Source: Idiomarina sp. PL1-037 (GTDB lineage Bacteria > Pseudomonadota > Gammaproteobacteria > Enterobacterales > Alteromonadaceae). Taken from it: a DNA stretch of 64,000 nucleotides. Below are positions 34,738 to 43,710 of this stretch, piece by piece. Where the stretch lies: positions 1,612,001 through 1,676,000 of the forward strand of contig NZ_CP139873.1 of assembly GCF_034422975.1 (NCBI RefSeq), in the 5' to 3' direction. How positions within the stretch are numbered: position 1 is the first letter of the stretch; every line of letters starts with the position of its first letter. The position numbers and the translations under genes were made by a program. Below the pieces are notes generated by a model that was given only the letters and a program-made list of their open reading frames with translations, was not told the origin of the DNA and searched no databases.

Positions 34738-36132
34738 CTAGAGTAAATGATCAACCGGTAACCTGGCGGTTAACCAAACCGCCAGGCGTCGCCAAATACC
34801 GGCTCCCGGCTCTTTGTAGAGTCGTAACGCCGGTATTTTACTTTTATCCAGCCAGTACAGTTTATAAAAACGATTAATTCGGGCCTCATAGGTTCGTAAC
34901 GGCAATTCGTGCTCAAACATCGCGTTAATTCTCTGCGCCATCTCCGCTGACTCAATTAAAAGCCCAGACTCTGTGTTAATTTGCGCTGAACGCGAGTCAA
35001 AATTAAATGACCCAACAAAAACTTTCTCACTGTCCACTGTCACGGTTTTAGCATGCAGGCTCGACGCCGAACGCCTGAAATAAGGGCGCATATCTTTGCG
35101 TAAGGGTTTTTCCTCGGTGCGTTTTAGCTCAAACAGCTTTACGCCGGACAACAACAGACGACGTCGATGTCGCTGGTAGCCCGCATGTACCGCCGGAACG
35201 TCAGTTACTGCCAGTGAATTAGTCAACACTCGGATTTTTATTCCCTGCTCCGACAAATTCTCCAGCTCTTTAACCCCCGTAGGCGTTGGTACAAAGTAAG
35301 GAGAAACCATAACAATAGATCGCTTTGCCAAACCCAGAGTTTGCGTCAGCTGCTGCGTCACCAGACGGCTCGGTTTGCTATCAGGCTGAGCTTTTAAAGG
35401 GTCGTCGCTGACAACCGTCCCGGTAGCCCTATACCAGGTTTCAGTGTCACTTTGGGGAGTGCCCGTAAGGTGTTCATCAGAAAGCACAAACTGGTGTAAA
35501 TCTCTAAGCTCCGGTTGCTTTTGATAACCCATCCAAATATCGTCAAACAATCGGGGTTTATCCGACGACCTTATGGCGTTAACCGCAACCGATAAAGAAC
35601 AGTTCCAGTATTGCTGCCAGTCCTCAAGTAACGTCTTAACGATTTTGCCTTTTGCTATCACATCAAGATCGGAGAACAATTGCCCGGCATGTGTACCAAA
35701 ATACTCGTTACCAACATTTCGCCCACCGACAATACCTACTTCAGCATCTACCAGCATCGATTTATTATGCATTCGCCGGTTCATGCGCTTAAAGTCGGTT
35801 AACCAGTTTAGCCAGCGCCAGCGTCTGTGCTTAAAAGGATTAAAAAGCTTAATATTGAAATTAGCGCGGGAGGATAAATCTCGCAATAAAGGTTCTAACG
35901 GTTTGCTGTGCAAATCATCCAGCAGGAGGTCAACCCGCACACCACGCTCAACGGCATCCAGTAACTCCTTCAGCAGGGTAAGCCCACTGCTGTCAGGGCG
36001 CCACAAATAGTACTGTAACGCAATGTGCTGCCGGGCCTGGCGTATTAACCTCACTCGTTCAATCAGCGCCCGGTGAGCATCTTCCAGCAATTTAAACTGA
36101 TTGTCCGGGCACCCGGGCAGTAAAGGTGTCAT
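34738..36132 (-). CDS. Phospholipase D-family cardiolipin synthase-like (ClsC type)
   Basis: This 464-residue protein has two HKD motifs: 'MHNKSMLVDAEVGIVGG' (His122, Lys124, Asp129) and 'LHAKTVTVDSEKVFVGSFNF' in the C-terminal half, each with the following Gly-Gly/Ser pattern. Size, lack of N-terminal membrane helices, and 'QYYLWRPDSSG' near the start fit ClsC (YmdC, 473 residues), which makes cardiolipin from phosphatidylethanolamine and phosphatidylglycerol at the inner membrane. No YmdB partner gene lies nearby; instead it overlaps a VWA gene by 4 bases in a MoxR-VWA operon. Confidence 0.86.
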   Translation of the reverse strand: MTPLLPGCPDNQFKLLEDAHRALIERVRLIRQARQHIALQYYLWRPDSSGLTLLKELLDAVERGVRVDLLLDDLHSKPLEPLLRDLSSRANFNIKLFNPFKHRRWRWLNWLTDFKRMNRRMHNKSMLVDAEVGIVGGRNVGNEYFGTHAGQLFSDLDVIAKGKIVKTLLEDWQQYWNCSLSVAVNAIRSSDKPRLFDDIWMGYQKQPELRDLHQFVLSDEHLTGTPQSDTETWYRATGTVVSDDPLKAQPDSKPSRLVTQQLTQTLGLAKRSIVMVSPYFVPTPTGVKELENLSEQGIKIRVLTNSLAVTDVPAVHAGYQRHRRRLLLSGVKLFELKRTEEKPLRKDMRPYFRRSASSLHAKTVTVDSEKVFVGSFNFDSRSAQINTESGLLIESAEMAQRINAMFEHELPLRTYEARINRFYKLYWLDKSKIPALRLYKEPGAGIWRRLAVWLTARLPVDHLL

Positions 36133-37298
36133 CGCAGTCTGCTCATTGCCCTTTCAAGTCCATCAAGAGTCAATGGGTACATTCTTTCACCCACTAAATC
36201 GTGAATCATTCTAACCGACATATAATAACGCCAATGCTCCTCTGGCTGCGGGTTAAGCCAGGCGACTTTTTCAAAATGACCAGTCAACCGGTTCATCCAG
36301 GCTTCGCCGGGCTCTTCATTCCAGTGTTCGACACTGCCACCCGGGTAAGCTATTTCATACGGCCCCATAGTAGCATCGCCGACAAATAGCAGCTTATAGT
36401 CCTCGCCATAAGTCTGAATTAACTGCTCAGTCGGAATTTGCTCCTCACGCCGGCGCGAATTTTCCCGCCACACGCCTTCATACACGCAGTTATGAAAGTA
36501 AAACAACTCCAGATGCTTGAACTCGTTTTTTAGTGCGGTGAACAACTGCTCGCACTGATACACATAGTCATCCATTGAGCCGCCAACGTCTAGCAGCAGA
36601 ATGATTTTAACGGCATTATGGCGCTCAGACTGCCACTTCAAGTCAAGTAAACCGCCTTTTTTTGAGGTAGCTTCGATGGTGCCGTTTAAATCGAGCTCTG
36701 TCGCGGCGCCGGTGCGGGCAAACTGACGCAGCTTCCTAAGCGCCACCTGAAAACCACGCTGCTCAAGCCGGGCATTATCGTCCAGGTCGCGGAACTCCCG
36801 CTTGTCCCATACTTTAGCTGCGCTGTGGTTTCGGTTGCCACCCTGTCCAATGCGGATACCACCGGGGTGATAACCGTAAGCACCAAAAGGCGAGGTTCCG
36901 CCCGTACCTATCCACTTAGAACCGCCCTGATGGCGTTTTTGTTGTTCTTTTAAACGTTCCTGAAAGGTTTTCATGAGCTCATCCAGACTACCCAACTGCT
37001 GAACTTTACTCTTTTCTTCATCGCTCAGCTTGCGTTTCAAGGCATTCTCTAACCAGTCCTTCGGAATTTTCTCAGTCACATCAACTTTGGCAACTTTATC
37101 CACATATTCGCTGAAGGCACGGTCGAACTTGTCATACTGGGACTCATCTTTTACCAGAATAAGTCGCGATAAATAATAAAATTGCTCTACATCAGCGAAA
37201 GCTAAGTTGGCTTTCATGGCACTGAGTAAATCCAGCCATTCGGTAATACTGGTCTTTAGTCCGTGCCGTCGCAGGGTTTGAAAAAAATCTATAAACAT
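36129..37298 (-). CDS. VWA domain protein (CoxE/YehP-like)
   Basis: This 389-residue cytoplasmic protein has a helical N-terminal part (about 1-190, rich in Lys and Arg with a Gly-rich stretch 'GTGGTSPFGAYGYHPGG') and a VWA domain (about 205-389). The MIDAS region reads 'IILLLDVGGSMDDY', a DxGxS form common in CoxE-like proteins instead of DxSxS; 'LLFVGDATMGPYEI' follows. Such proteins pair with MoxR ATPases as metal-dependent chaperone systems; the MoxR gene is 8 bases upstream. The client protein is unknown, though the ClsC-like neighbour is an obvious candidate. Confidence 0.86.
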   Translation of the reverse strand: MFIDFFQTLRRHGLKTSITEWLDLLSAMKANLAFADVEQFYYLSRLILVKDESQYDKFDRAFSEYVDKVAKVDVTEKIPKDWLENALKRKLSDEEKSKVQQLGSLDELMKTFQERLKEQQKRHQGGSKWIGTGGTSPFGAYGYHPGGIRIGQGGNRNHSAAKVWDKREFRDLDDNARLEQRGFQVALRKLRQFARTGAATELDLNGTIEATSKKGGLLDLKWQSERHNAVKIILLLDVGGSMDDYVYQCEQLFTALKNEFKHLELFYFHNCVYEGVWRENSRRREEQIPTEQLIQTYGEDYKLLFVGDATMGPYEIAYPGGSVEHWNEEPGEAWMNRLTGHFEKVAWLNPQPEEHWRYYMSVRMIHDLVGERMYPLTLDGLERAMSRLR

Positions 37299-37306
37299 AA
37301 TGCGAA

Positions 37307-38143
37307 TTAGCGCCGTTGAATGCGAGCGTATTCAGCTAAGCGCTCCACATCTTGTTCGTGTTTAAGTAACGCACCTGATAAAGGCAGTAGGCCGCCTTGT
37401 TTACGGCTTTTACGCAATTCATTAGCATCAATATCTTCAACCAATAATAAGCGCAACCAATCCAGTAACTCCGATGTCGACGGCTTTTTCTTCAGCCCGG
37501 GCACATCTCTCAATTCAAAGAACAGCGCTAACGCGGTATCCAGTAAATCACGGTGTAAATCCGGGAAATGGACATCGACAATGGCTTTTAATGTGTCACT
37601 GTCAGGAAACTGAATGTAGTGGAAAAAGCAGCGGCGTAAAAACGCATCGGGCAAAGCTTTTTCATTGTTCGAGGTAATAAGCACAATAGGGCGTTGCTCG
37701 GCTTTAATTTGCTCACCGGTTTCATAAACGTGAAACGCCATTTGGTCCAATTCGTGCAACAAGTCATTCGGAAACTCAACATCCGCTTTATCAATTTCAT
37801 CAATGAGCAGAACCGGACGTTTTTCCGCGGTAAACGCCTGCCACAATTTACCGGGGCGAATGTAGTTACTAATATCGTGTACTTTTTCACTGCCCAGCTG
37901 ACTATCACGCAAACGAGAGACAGCATCGTATTCGTACAGGCCCTGCTGTGCTTTTGTAGTCGATTTAATTGACCATTGCAGCAACTCGGTATCTAAAGCA
38001 TTTGCCAGTTCCTCGGCAAGACGAGTTTTACCCGTGCCCGGCTCACCTTTCAGTAATAAAGGCTTCTCTAGTGTTACGGCGGCATTGACGGCTGTCGCCA
38101 GTTCTTGCGACACGACATACTGAGAGCTACTGCTAAATTCCAT
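37307..38143 (-). CDS. MoxR-family AAA+ ATPase
   Basis: This 278-residue ATPase has Walker A 'GEPGTGKTRLAEELA' (about 34-48), Walker B 'VLLIDEIDKAD' (about 110-120), sensor 1 'ITSNNEKALPDAFLRR' and an arginine finger region ('FLRRCFFHYIQF'). It is a single-domain MoxR, acting as a ring with a VWA cofactor to remodel or insert cofactors in target proteins. It begins the operon MoxR, VWA, ClsC-like. The kinase gene is 61 bases upstream on the same strand. Confidence 0.92.
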   Translation of the reverse strand: MEFSSSSQYVVSQELATAVNAAVTLEKPLLLKGEPGTGKTRLAEELANALDTELLQWSIKSTTKAQQGLYEYDAVSRLRDSQLGSEKVHDISNYIRPGKLWQAFTAEKRPVLLIDEIDKADVEFPNDLLHELDQMAFHVYETGEQIKAEQRPIVLITSNNEKALPDAFLRRCFFHYIQFPDSDTLKAIVDVHFPDLHRDLLDTALALFFELRDVPGLKKKPSTSELLDWLRLLLVEDIDANELRKSRKQGGLLPLSGALLKHEQDVERLAEYARIQRR

Positions 38144-38204
38144 TCTATATCCTTTACATTAAGCTTAAAATTGGACCTATGGTACAACAGACACTCTGGC
38201 GGTG

Positions 38205-40139
38205 CTAATCGGTGGGCTTTCTGGATAACATCAGTTCAAAGCGCTCCAGCACTCTCGCTATATCGGCTTTAACAAAGGGTTTTGTCACGTAATCGTCCAT
38301 ACCAGAACGCAATGCCTGGGTTCGTGTTTCGGGATAGGCATCCGCAGTAAGCGCAATCACGTAAGGCTGATGAATGTGCATATTCCGCAACGTTCTGGTC
38401 GCTTCCATACCATCCATATGCGGCATATGAAGATCCATAAACAGCACGTCGTAGTCTCTGGCCTGCATCATCTTTAACGCGTTATGGGCATCGCTTACCA
38501 AATCAACATACTGGTCAAGTGACAGCAACATTTCTTTTATTATCAATTGGTTGATTTTATTATCATCAACGACCAGAACCTGTTTTTTCGATAACTTAGG
38601 CACATCATTCGGCTCCGGTTGGTTTAAGCTTTCAGGCTGAACGCTCATTGGTATGCAAAGCGTGAAACAGGACCCCTGTTCAGGTTCGCTATCCACCTGA
38701 ATCGTACCGTTTAATAACTGCACCAGGTTACGCACTATAGCAAGCCCCAGCCCGCTGCCGCCTTCCGTACGGTTTAATCCATCCTGCTCTTGCTCAAAAA
38801 GCTGCCAAATACGCTGAGTATCATAAATACCTACTCCGGTATCCTTTACTTTTACGATAAGGTCGCCTTCGTTTTGCTTTTCGCTATCAGCTTCCCAGCT
38901 TGCTTTAATCGCTATGGAGCCTCGTTCGGTAAACTTTAAAGCATTGCTGACTAAATTACTGACCACCTGAGCAATACGAGCCCGATCCATTAATGTTCGC
39001 TTCGGAATATCGGCATCAATATCAATAATAAATACCAGGCCTTTCTCTTTTACCGGCTGTTCAAACAGCTGAATGACATGACTTAACACCTTTGCCGGCG
39101 AGTGAACACCCCTTTTGACTTTTAGCTGCCCCTCTTCGGCCTGGGTTAAATCAAGCACATCATTTAACGTCGTCAGCAGATAATCGCCGCTATTTTTTAT
39201 TGTGCCCAGCAATTGCTGTTGATGTGGGTTAAGCTCAGTTGACTCCAGCACAGACGCGATACCCAGTATACCGTGTAACGGAGTTCTGATTTCGTGTGAC
39301 ATATTCGCCAGAAACACATTTTTTGCATGAGCGGCTTTTAACGCATCTAACTCGGCTTTCTTCTGTTCCGACACATCGGTAACGGTTCCGGTATAACGAA
39401 TGGCTCTGCCCTCGCTGTCCCGCTCTATGATTTTTCCGCGGTCCAGCACATAAACCCAATGACCATCACGATGCCTTATACGATGAAGACTCTCGTAAAA
39501 AGGCGTTACTCCGTCCAGGTGATTTTTAATGGCCTGCCATACGTCGTCGTAATCTTCAGGGTGTAATCGGCTCGACCAGCTTTCTACATTCGCCTCCAGC
39601 TCGCAGACGTCCCAGCCAAACATACTGGCCCAGCGTTGGTTAAAAATGGTAACGCCGGTTTGTGGGTTCCACTCCCAGGTGCCTAAACGGGTCGCGTCCA
39701 AAATAAGACGTAACCGATTACGTTCCATTTCTAGCGCAATTTGCAGCTGCTTCCGCTCAGTAATATCAATTAAATAACCGTAAAGATGATTCTCTCCATC
39801 TTCGTAGCGTAATAATACCGTGGTATCGGATACCCATACGTCGTGTCCGTTAGCATGCTTTACGCGATAATCCTGATGAGTCAATGAAGAGCCGGACTTC
39901 TTGATAAGAAGTGAATTGACTTCCTCCATGACTCGGGGCAAGTCGTCCTGATGAATAAGATCCCGGTACTGAAGTTCATGGCTTTCTAAACGCGTTTTCT
40001 TATACCCTAAAAGGTCTTCTATGTTGTCTGAAACAAAACGCACCGGCCATCCCGGAGCATCTTCCCAGATAAACAGACTTAAATGACTTCCCACATTCAG
40101 CAGAGCTGCGAGGTTTTCATTGGAAATACGTGTCGGCAT
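38205..40139 (-). CDS. Soluble PAS hybrid histidine kinase with receiver domain
   Basis: This 644-residue protein has no membrane helix. Order: PAS1 (about 8-125, 'EDAPGWPVRFVSDNIEDLLGY'), PAS2/PAC (about 140-260), HisKA with H box 'FLANMSHEIRTPLHG', HATPase with 'VSNLVSNALKFTERG' (N), 'DTGVGI' (G1) and 'GSGLGLAIV' (G2), then a receiver (about 515-635) with acidic 'VDDN', phospho-Asp in 'VLFMDLHMPHMDG' and Lys in 'DDYVTKPF'. No Hpt domain or DNA-binding part, so phosphate must pass to another protein. Its target is not in this window. Confidence 0.92.
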   Translation of the reverse strand: MPTRISNENLAALLNVGSHLSLFIWEDAPGWPVRFVSDNIEDLLGYKKTRLESHELQYRDLIHQDDLPRVMEEVNSLLIKKSGSSLTHQDYRVKHANGHDVWVSDTTVLLRYEDGENHLYGYLIDITERKQLQIALEMERNRLRLILDATRLGTWEWNPQTGVTIFNQRWASMFGWDVCELEANVESWSSRLHPEDYDDVWQAIKNHLDGVTPFYESLHRIRHRDGHWVYVLDRGKIIERDSEGRAIRYTGTVTDVSEQKKAELDALKAAHAKNVFLANMSHEIRTPLHGILGIASVLESTELNPHQQQLLGTIKNSGDYLLTTLNDVLDLTQAEEGQLKVKRGVHSPAKVLSHVIQLFEQPVKEKGLVFIIDIDADIPKRTLMDRARIAQVVSNLVSNALKFTERGSIAIKASWEADSEKQNEGDLIVKVKDTGVGIYDTQRIWQLFEQEQDGLNRTEGGSGLGLAIVRNLVQLLNGTIQVDSEPEQGSCFTLCIPMSVQPESLNQPEPNDVPKLSKKQVLVVDDNKINQLIIKEMLLSLDQYVDLVSDAHNALKMMQARDYDVLFMDLHMPHMDGMEATRTLRNMHIHQPYVIALTADAYPETRTQALRSGMDDYVTKPFVKADIARVLERFELMLSRKPTD

Positions 40140-40240
40140 TTATTCGGACTCACTTTAAAGGCTTTCTTGCAACCAGTTTGCCGCAGTAGCAACTTGGTGT
40201 ACACTGGCAAAAACAATAACATAAAAACAACGAAACTCGG

Positions 40241-40711
40241 ATGACCCAGGCAAACGTCAATGAATGGCAAACAGCTCTGCTGACACAAGTTGATCAACTC
40301 ATAGAGTTGGCGCAAACCCGTTTGCCTGGTCGACAAAAGCCAACCATCCGGGGCCCTGAATACTGGCAACGTTTTGCAAAGCATCATTACGTTCGAGCCG
40401 CAGACTTACTTAAAGCAGAACAAGGATTTGAAGCCGCCAAGCACTTTCGGCGTGCAGCGTTATTTGGTCACAGCAAGGCTATGTTGTACTTAGGGCAAAT
40501 GTTTTTACAAGGTAAGGATTTACCAGAGAGTATTTTCCACGCGTGTTGCTGGCTAACCTTAGCGGATCGGGCCGGTGAAAACGAAGCCGCTAAAATTATT
40601 GATGGTTTTCTGCACAAGCTGACGGCAAGACAATTAAACAGCGCCCGCCAGCTTGCCGCCGAGCGCTTTGAACAAATTTGCGACGCCAGTTTTGACGTGC
40701 ATGGTTTGTAG
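40241..40711 (+). CDS. Sel1/TPR-like repeat protein
   Basis: This 156-residue cytoplasmic protein has alpha-helical repeats resembling Sel1-like/TPR units: 'GFEAAKHFRRAALFGHSKAMLYLGQMF' followed by 'ESIFHACCWLTLADRAGENEA'. Such repeats bind partner proteins. No signal peptide. The gene is divergent from the hybrid kinase and convergent with the patatin gene, ending one base from its stop. Function unknown. Confidence 0.75.
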   Translation: MTQANVNEWQTALLTQVDQLIELAQTRLPGRQKPTIRGPEYWQRFAKHHYVRAADLLKAEQGFEAAKHFRRAALFGHSKAMLYLGQMFLQGKDLPESIFHACCWLTLADRAGENEAAKIIDGFLHKLTARQLNSARQLAAERFEQICDASFDVHGL

Positions 40712-40712
40712 G

Positions 40713-41780
40713 CTAAGGTAACCACAACTTTGTTTTTTCTCGTATTTTCCCGGTAGCAACCCAATCCTGAAGTTGATCCGCCATACGTTTTCCCGCGTCC
40801 ACCGCTTTTTCCCAGTAATCAATACGAGTTGAAGCGTCCAGCTTGGCAAAGTCAGTGCGGTCGGGAATTTTCCCGTAAGGCAGTGATTGAATAAAATCTT
40901 CCGACGGCGTAATAAACACGACACCCGGCCATGTCTTACCGGTGGTTCTGCGCCAACTCAATCGTTTATCGAACCAACCCGGAATGGCTTCTTTATGAAA
41001 GTGAGGGTAAAGCACCAAACCATTCACGTCAGAGAAGTCCAGGTCAAAGTGATAATCGGTAACACCACCATCACGATAAATACCTTTAGGTGCTCCGGGA
41101 ATATCGGCCACACCGTCCAGTACCAAAGGAATTGAACCGGTCGCCAGCAACGCTTTCTGAAAGTTATTTTGGGTCAGTTCAACATGGTGTGTCGGTAAGT
41201 CGTTCCAGCTTTTTGCAAAGCTTAAGTCTGATTGTGGATGATGAAAGATAACACGCTCATAAAACCGGCCTAACCAGCGGCGGTTCAAGCTGTTGGCGAA
41301 AGCTGAACTTAGTAATCCCAGCATCTGCTTTTTTGTTTCGGCTGCTGTCCAGCCCCGGCAACGTGCCACAATAAAATGATGGCGAACCGCTGACTGTCCC
41401 AGTATTTCTGTTACCGCCTGATCAGGAACGTACTTGGCCAGCAAGTCTTTGGCTTCGCTGGTAATTTCATTTCTGTCGGGCTTTGCACTGTAAGTCTGGG
41501 TTCTGTACAAACGACAAAATAAATCGCTGGCAGCAACTGGATCTTGTTGCCCCAATGCCGCGAAACGCCAGGCCCCGGCAGAAGTTCCCAGAGTATTCAG
41601 CGGCGCTTTCTTATCTTTAAAGAATTCCCCGAACATCCATTTATCAAATCCCTGAAGCACAAACCACTTCGGTCCGCCGGAGGCACCTAACAGCAAACTG
41701 ATGTCGTCGGCTCTCAGCCCCTGCTCCTGAATATGCTGATAAGCCGACGAGCCTGCTTTTATATTAATCCAATCCGTCAT
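40713..41780 (-). CDS. Patatin-like phospholipase
   Basis: This 355-residue protein has the Ser-Asp dyad of patatin lipases: 'LLLGASGGPKW' (oxyanion glycines, about 29-38), 'LGTSAGAWR' (GxSxG, Ser67) and 'IYRDGGVTDYHFDLD' (DG[GA] motif). Patatin-type enzymes release fatty acids from membrane lipids. No signal peptide or membrane helix is seen. ATG 41780 was chosen because GGGAAGT precedes it and the domain begins there; an ORF open to 41945 crosses into DUF3392. It follows the DUF3392 gene by 14 bases, likely one transcript. Confidence 0.85.
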   Translation of the reverse strand: MTDWINIKAGSSAYQHIQEQGLRADDISLLLGASGGPKWFVLQGFDKWMFGEFFKDKKAPLNTLGTSAGAWRFAALGQQDPVAASDLFCRLYRTQTYSAKPDRNEITSEAKDLLAKYVPDQAVTEILGQSAVRHHFIVARCRGWTAAETKKQMLGLLSSAFANSLNRRWLGRFYERVIFHHPQSDLSFAKSWNDLPTHHVELTQNNFQKALLATGSIPLVLDGVADIPGAPKGIYRDGGVTDYHFDLDFSDVNGLVLYPHFHKEAIPGWFDKRLSWRRTTGKTWPGVVFITPSEDFIQSLPYGKIPDRTDFAKLDASTRIDYWEKAVDAGKRMADQLQDWVATGKIREKTKLWLP

Positions 41781-41794
41781 ACAACTTCCCTGTT

Positions 41795-42118
41795 TTACAG
41801 TTGTCGTTTTCTTTCTGCGAGAAAACCTAAGAAGAATAATATTCCAATGGTACTGACCGCCAGCAGATGCAAAGGAATAAGACTTAACCAGCCGGCTAAA
41901 ACAGGCGTAAACCAGACGGTCAGCCAACCGTAACCAAAAGCACAAACCACAATAAAGACCAAAGTCCTGAACACAAAGTGCCAGTGCGCTACCTGCCTTT
42001 TCACCATGCGGTTTACTTCAGCGCCATAAATAACCAATAAAGTGGCAATGATCGCCATAGCTAATTCGTAAAAATGAAGGCGAATCATCATGCCCAAATT
42101 ATTTAACACATTCTGCAC
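41795..42118 (-). CDS. DUF3392 membrane protein
   Basis: This 107-residue inner-membrane protein has three to four helices and matches the DUF3392 family of marine gammaproteobacteria ('HWHFVFRTLVFIVVCAFGYG' and ending 'LGFLAERKRQL'). Function unknown. GTG at 42118 was chosen because AGGGGGAC lies 4 bases upstream and the predicted length matches the family (about 105-110). It precedes the patatin gene by 14 bases and is divergent from xthA. Confidence 0.82.
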   Translation of the reverse strand: MQNVLNNLGMMIRLHFYELAMAIIATLLVIYGAEVNRMVKRQVAHWHFVFRTLVFIVVCAFGYGWLTVWFTPVLAGWLSLIPLHLLAVSTIGILFFLGFLAERKRQL

Positions 42119-42239
42119 GCTAGTCCCCCTCTTAAAAGCATCGCTCGAGTATACGAATTTTCTGTCGCTTTCGCATCCCAAGTTTGCGCTTTGCTGTGTT
42201 ATCCTAAGCCGATAAAGAGGCTTATTTACAGGACATTTC

Positions 42240-43049
42240 ATGAAAATCATTTCATTCAATATCAATGGCATACGAGCGCGACTGCATCAGTTACAGGCAT
42301 TAATTGATAAACATCAGCCCGATGTTATCGGCCTGCAGGAAACCAAAGTACACGACGACCAGTTTCCGTTAAAAGACGTGGAAGCCATGGGTTATCACGT
42401 TATTTACCACGGCCAGAAAGGTCATTACGGCGTGGCCATGCTCAGTAAAAAACCACTGGAGAATCCGCAGTTTGGCTTCCCTACTGACGATGATGAAGCG
42501 CAGCGCCGCATGATAATGGGTGATTATCCGCTGGCAGAGGGTGGACATGTACGTATTTTAAATGGCTACTTCCCGCAGGGCGAAAGCCGTGACCACCCTA
42601 CGAAATTTCCGGCTAAAGAAAAGTTTTATCAGGACTTAATGAGCTATCTGGATAACGACCTTTCGCCTGATCAGCCGGTAATTGTTATGGGGGATGTGAA
42701 TATATCCCGTATCGATTTGGATATTGGTATAGGCGAGAATAACGCCAAGCGCTGGCTTAAAACCGGAAAATGCAGCTTCCTTCCGGAAGAACGGGAATGG
42801 ATACAAAGATTAATGAACTGGGGTTTTACTGATACTTATCGTCAGCTGAACCCGGATGTGGATAACCAGTTCAGCTGGTTTGATTACCGCTCACGAGGCT
42901 TTGATGACAACCGCGGTTTACGCATCGATCTTATCCTTGCCACTAAAGCTCTTGCCGAGCAATGCAAAGACAGCGGTATAGACTATGAGCTAAGAGGCAT
43001 AGAAAAACCTTCGGATCATGCGCCCGTCTGGTCTACCTTTAAAGACTGA
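42240..43049 (+). CDS. xthA: Exodeoxyribonuclease III
   Basis: XthA is the main AP endonuclease in base-excision repair, also acting as 3'-5' exonuclease and 3' phosphatase. The 269 residues (E. coli 268) match throughout: 'MKIISFNINGIRARL' (Asn7 region), 'DVIGLQETKVHDDQFP' (metal Glu), 'GHYGVAMLSKKP', 'VIVMGDVNISRIDLDIG' (Asp and Asn), and 'DHAPVWS' with the catalytic Asp-His. Cytoplasmic. ATG follows 'ACAGGACATTTC', an AGGA 6 bases away. Single gene, divergent from DUF3392. Confidence 0.97.
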   Translation: MKIISFNINGIRARLHQLQALIDKHQPDVIGLQETKVHDDQFPLKDVEAMGYHVIYHGQKGHYGVAMLSKKPLENPQFGFPTDDDEAQRRMIMGDYPLAEGGHVRILNGYFPQGESRDHPTKFPAKEKFYQDLMSYLDNDLSPDQPVIVMGDVNISRIDLDIGIGENNAKRWLKTGKCSFLPEEREWIQRLMNWGFTDTYRQLNPDVDNQFSWFDYRSRGFDDNRGLRIDLILATKALAEQCKDSGIDYELRGIEKPSDHAPVWSTFKD

Positions 43050-43073
43050 TAGTTATTTTGCCGTCGGCTGGCC

Positions 43074-43508
43074 TTAATGCTCTTCCGGCGGCAATGTTTC
43101 CAGTGCTTTACGCAAGATAATCGCCAAATCCATATATTCAGGGCCTTTCTCACCCTGTGGCTGACACTCAACGCCCTGCTTTCTCAGTTTATCTCTCAGC
43201 TCTTTATACCAACTCCGTAACATTGGCTTTAATGGTTGTCTGGAGCGCCAGCCTAGCCAATACAATCCCTGCAAGGGTAAGCTCAACATAATGAGTGACA
43301 GCATCAGCCCCGGAGCCAATTGCTCCTGCGGCATAAACTGCCAGGTCAGAACAGCATTGAGTACCGCTATTCCCGGAGTCCAGCTAATAGCTTTGCGAGT
43401 TATGGGGATAATTCGCGATTCTGCCATAGCGGCAACAACTGAATGATGAGGCCATTTATCGGCATACCTCTTTCCATCTCTTAAAACCGCTAAAAATGAA
43501 CGACTCAT
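43074..43508 (-). CDS. yfbV: Terminus macrodomain insulation protein YfbV (DUF412)
   Basis: This 144-residue membrane protein has two helices and a cytosolic tail. It matches YfbV from E. coli (151 residues) in order: 'RDGKRYADKWPH' at the start, 'MLSLPLQGLYWLGWRSRQPL' and 'WYKELRDKLRKQG' in the second half, with 'EYMDLAIILRKALETL' at the end. In E. coli it limits the effect of MatP to the terminus region. It is a single gene tail-to-tail with xthA. I infer function by family only. Confidence 0.9.
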   Translation of the reverse strand: MSRSFLAVLRDGKRYADKWPHHSVVAAMAESRIIPITRKAISWTPGIAVLNAVLTWQFMPQEQLAPGLMLSLIMLSLPLQGLYWLGWRSRQPLKPMLRSWYKELRDKLRKQGVECQPQGEKGPEYMDLAIILRKALETLPPEEH

Positions 43509-43710
43509 GGTGACCTCTTAAACAAACCTGCTGTAATTATAATCGATTACTGAGCTATTGTACGATATTCGCACTTTTAATATTATCTTTATTTTTCATT
43601 AAGTTACACTGTTACAACCGTGTAGTTCACAAAGATATCCACAGTTAATGTGGATACAGTTGCACGGAAGCTTTAGCTTTGCCACTATACTACCTGAATT
43701 AGTCAGTCGC

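Noticed and set aside
43635..43643. Near DnaA box ATATCCACA before the EIIA-like gene
   Set aside because: One mismatch, single site, no replication gene nearby.
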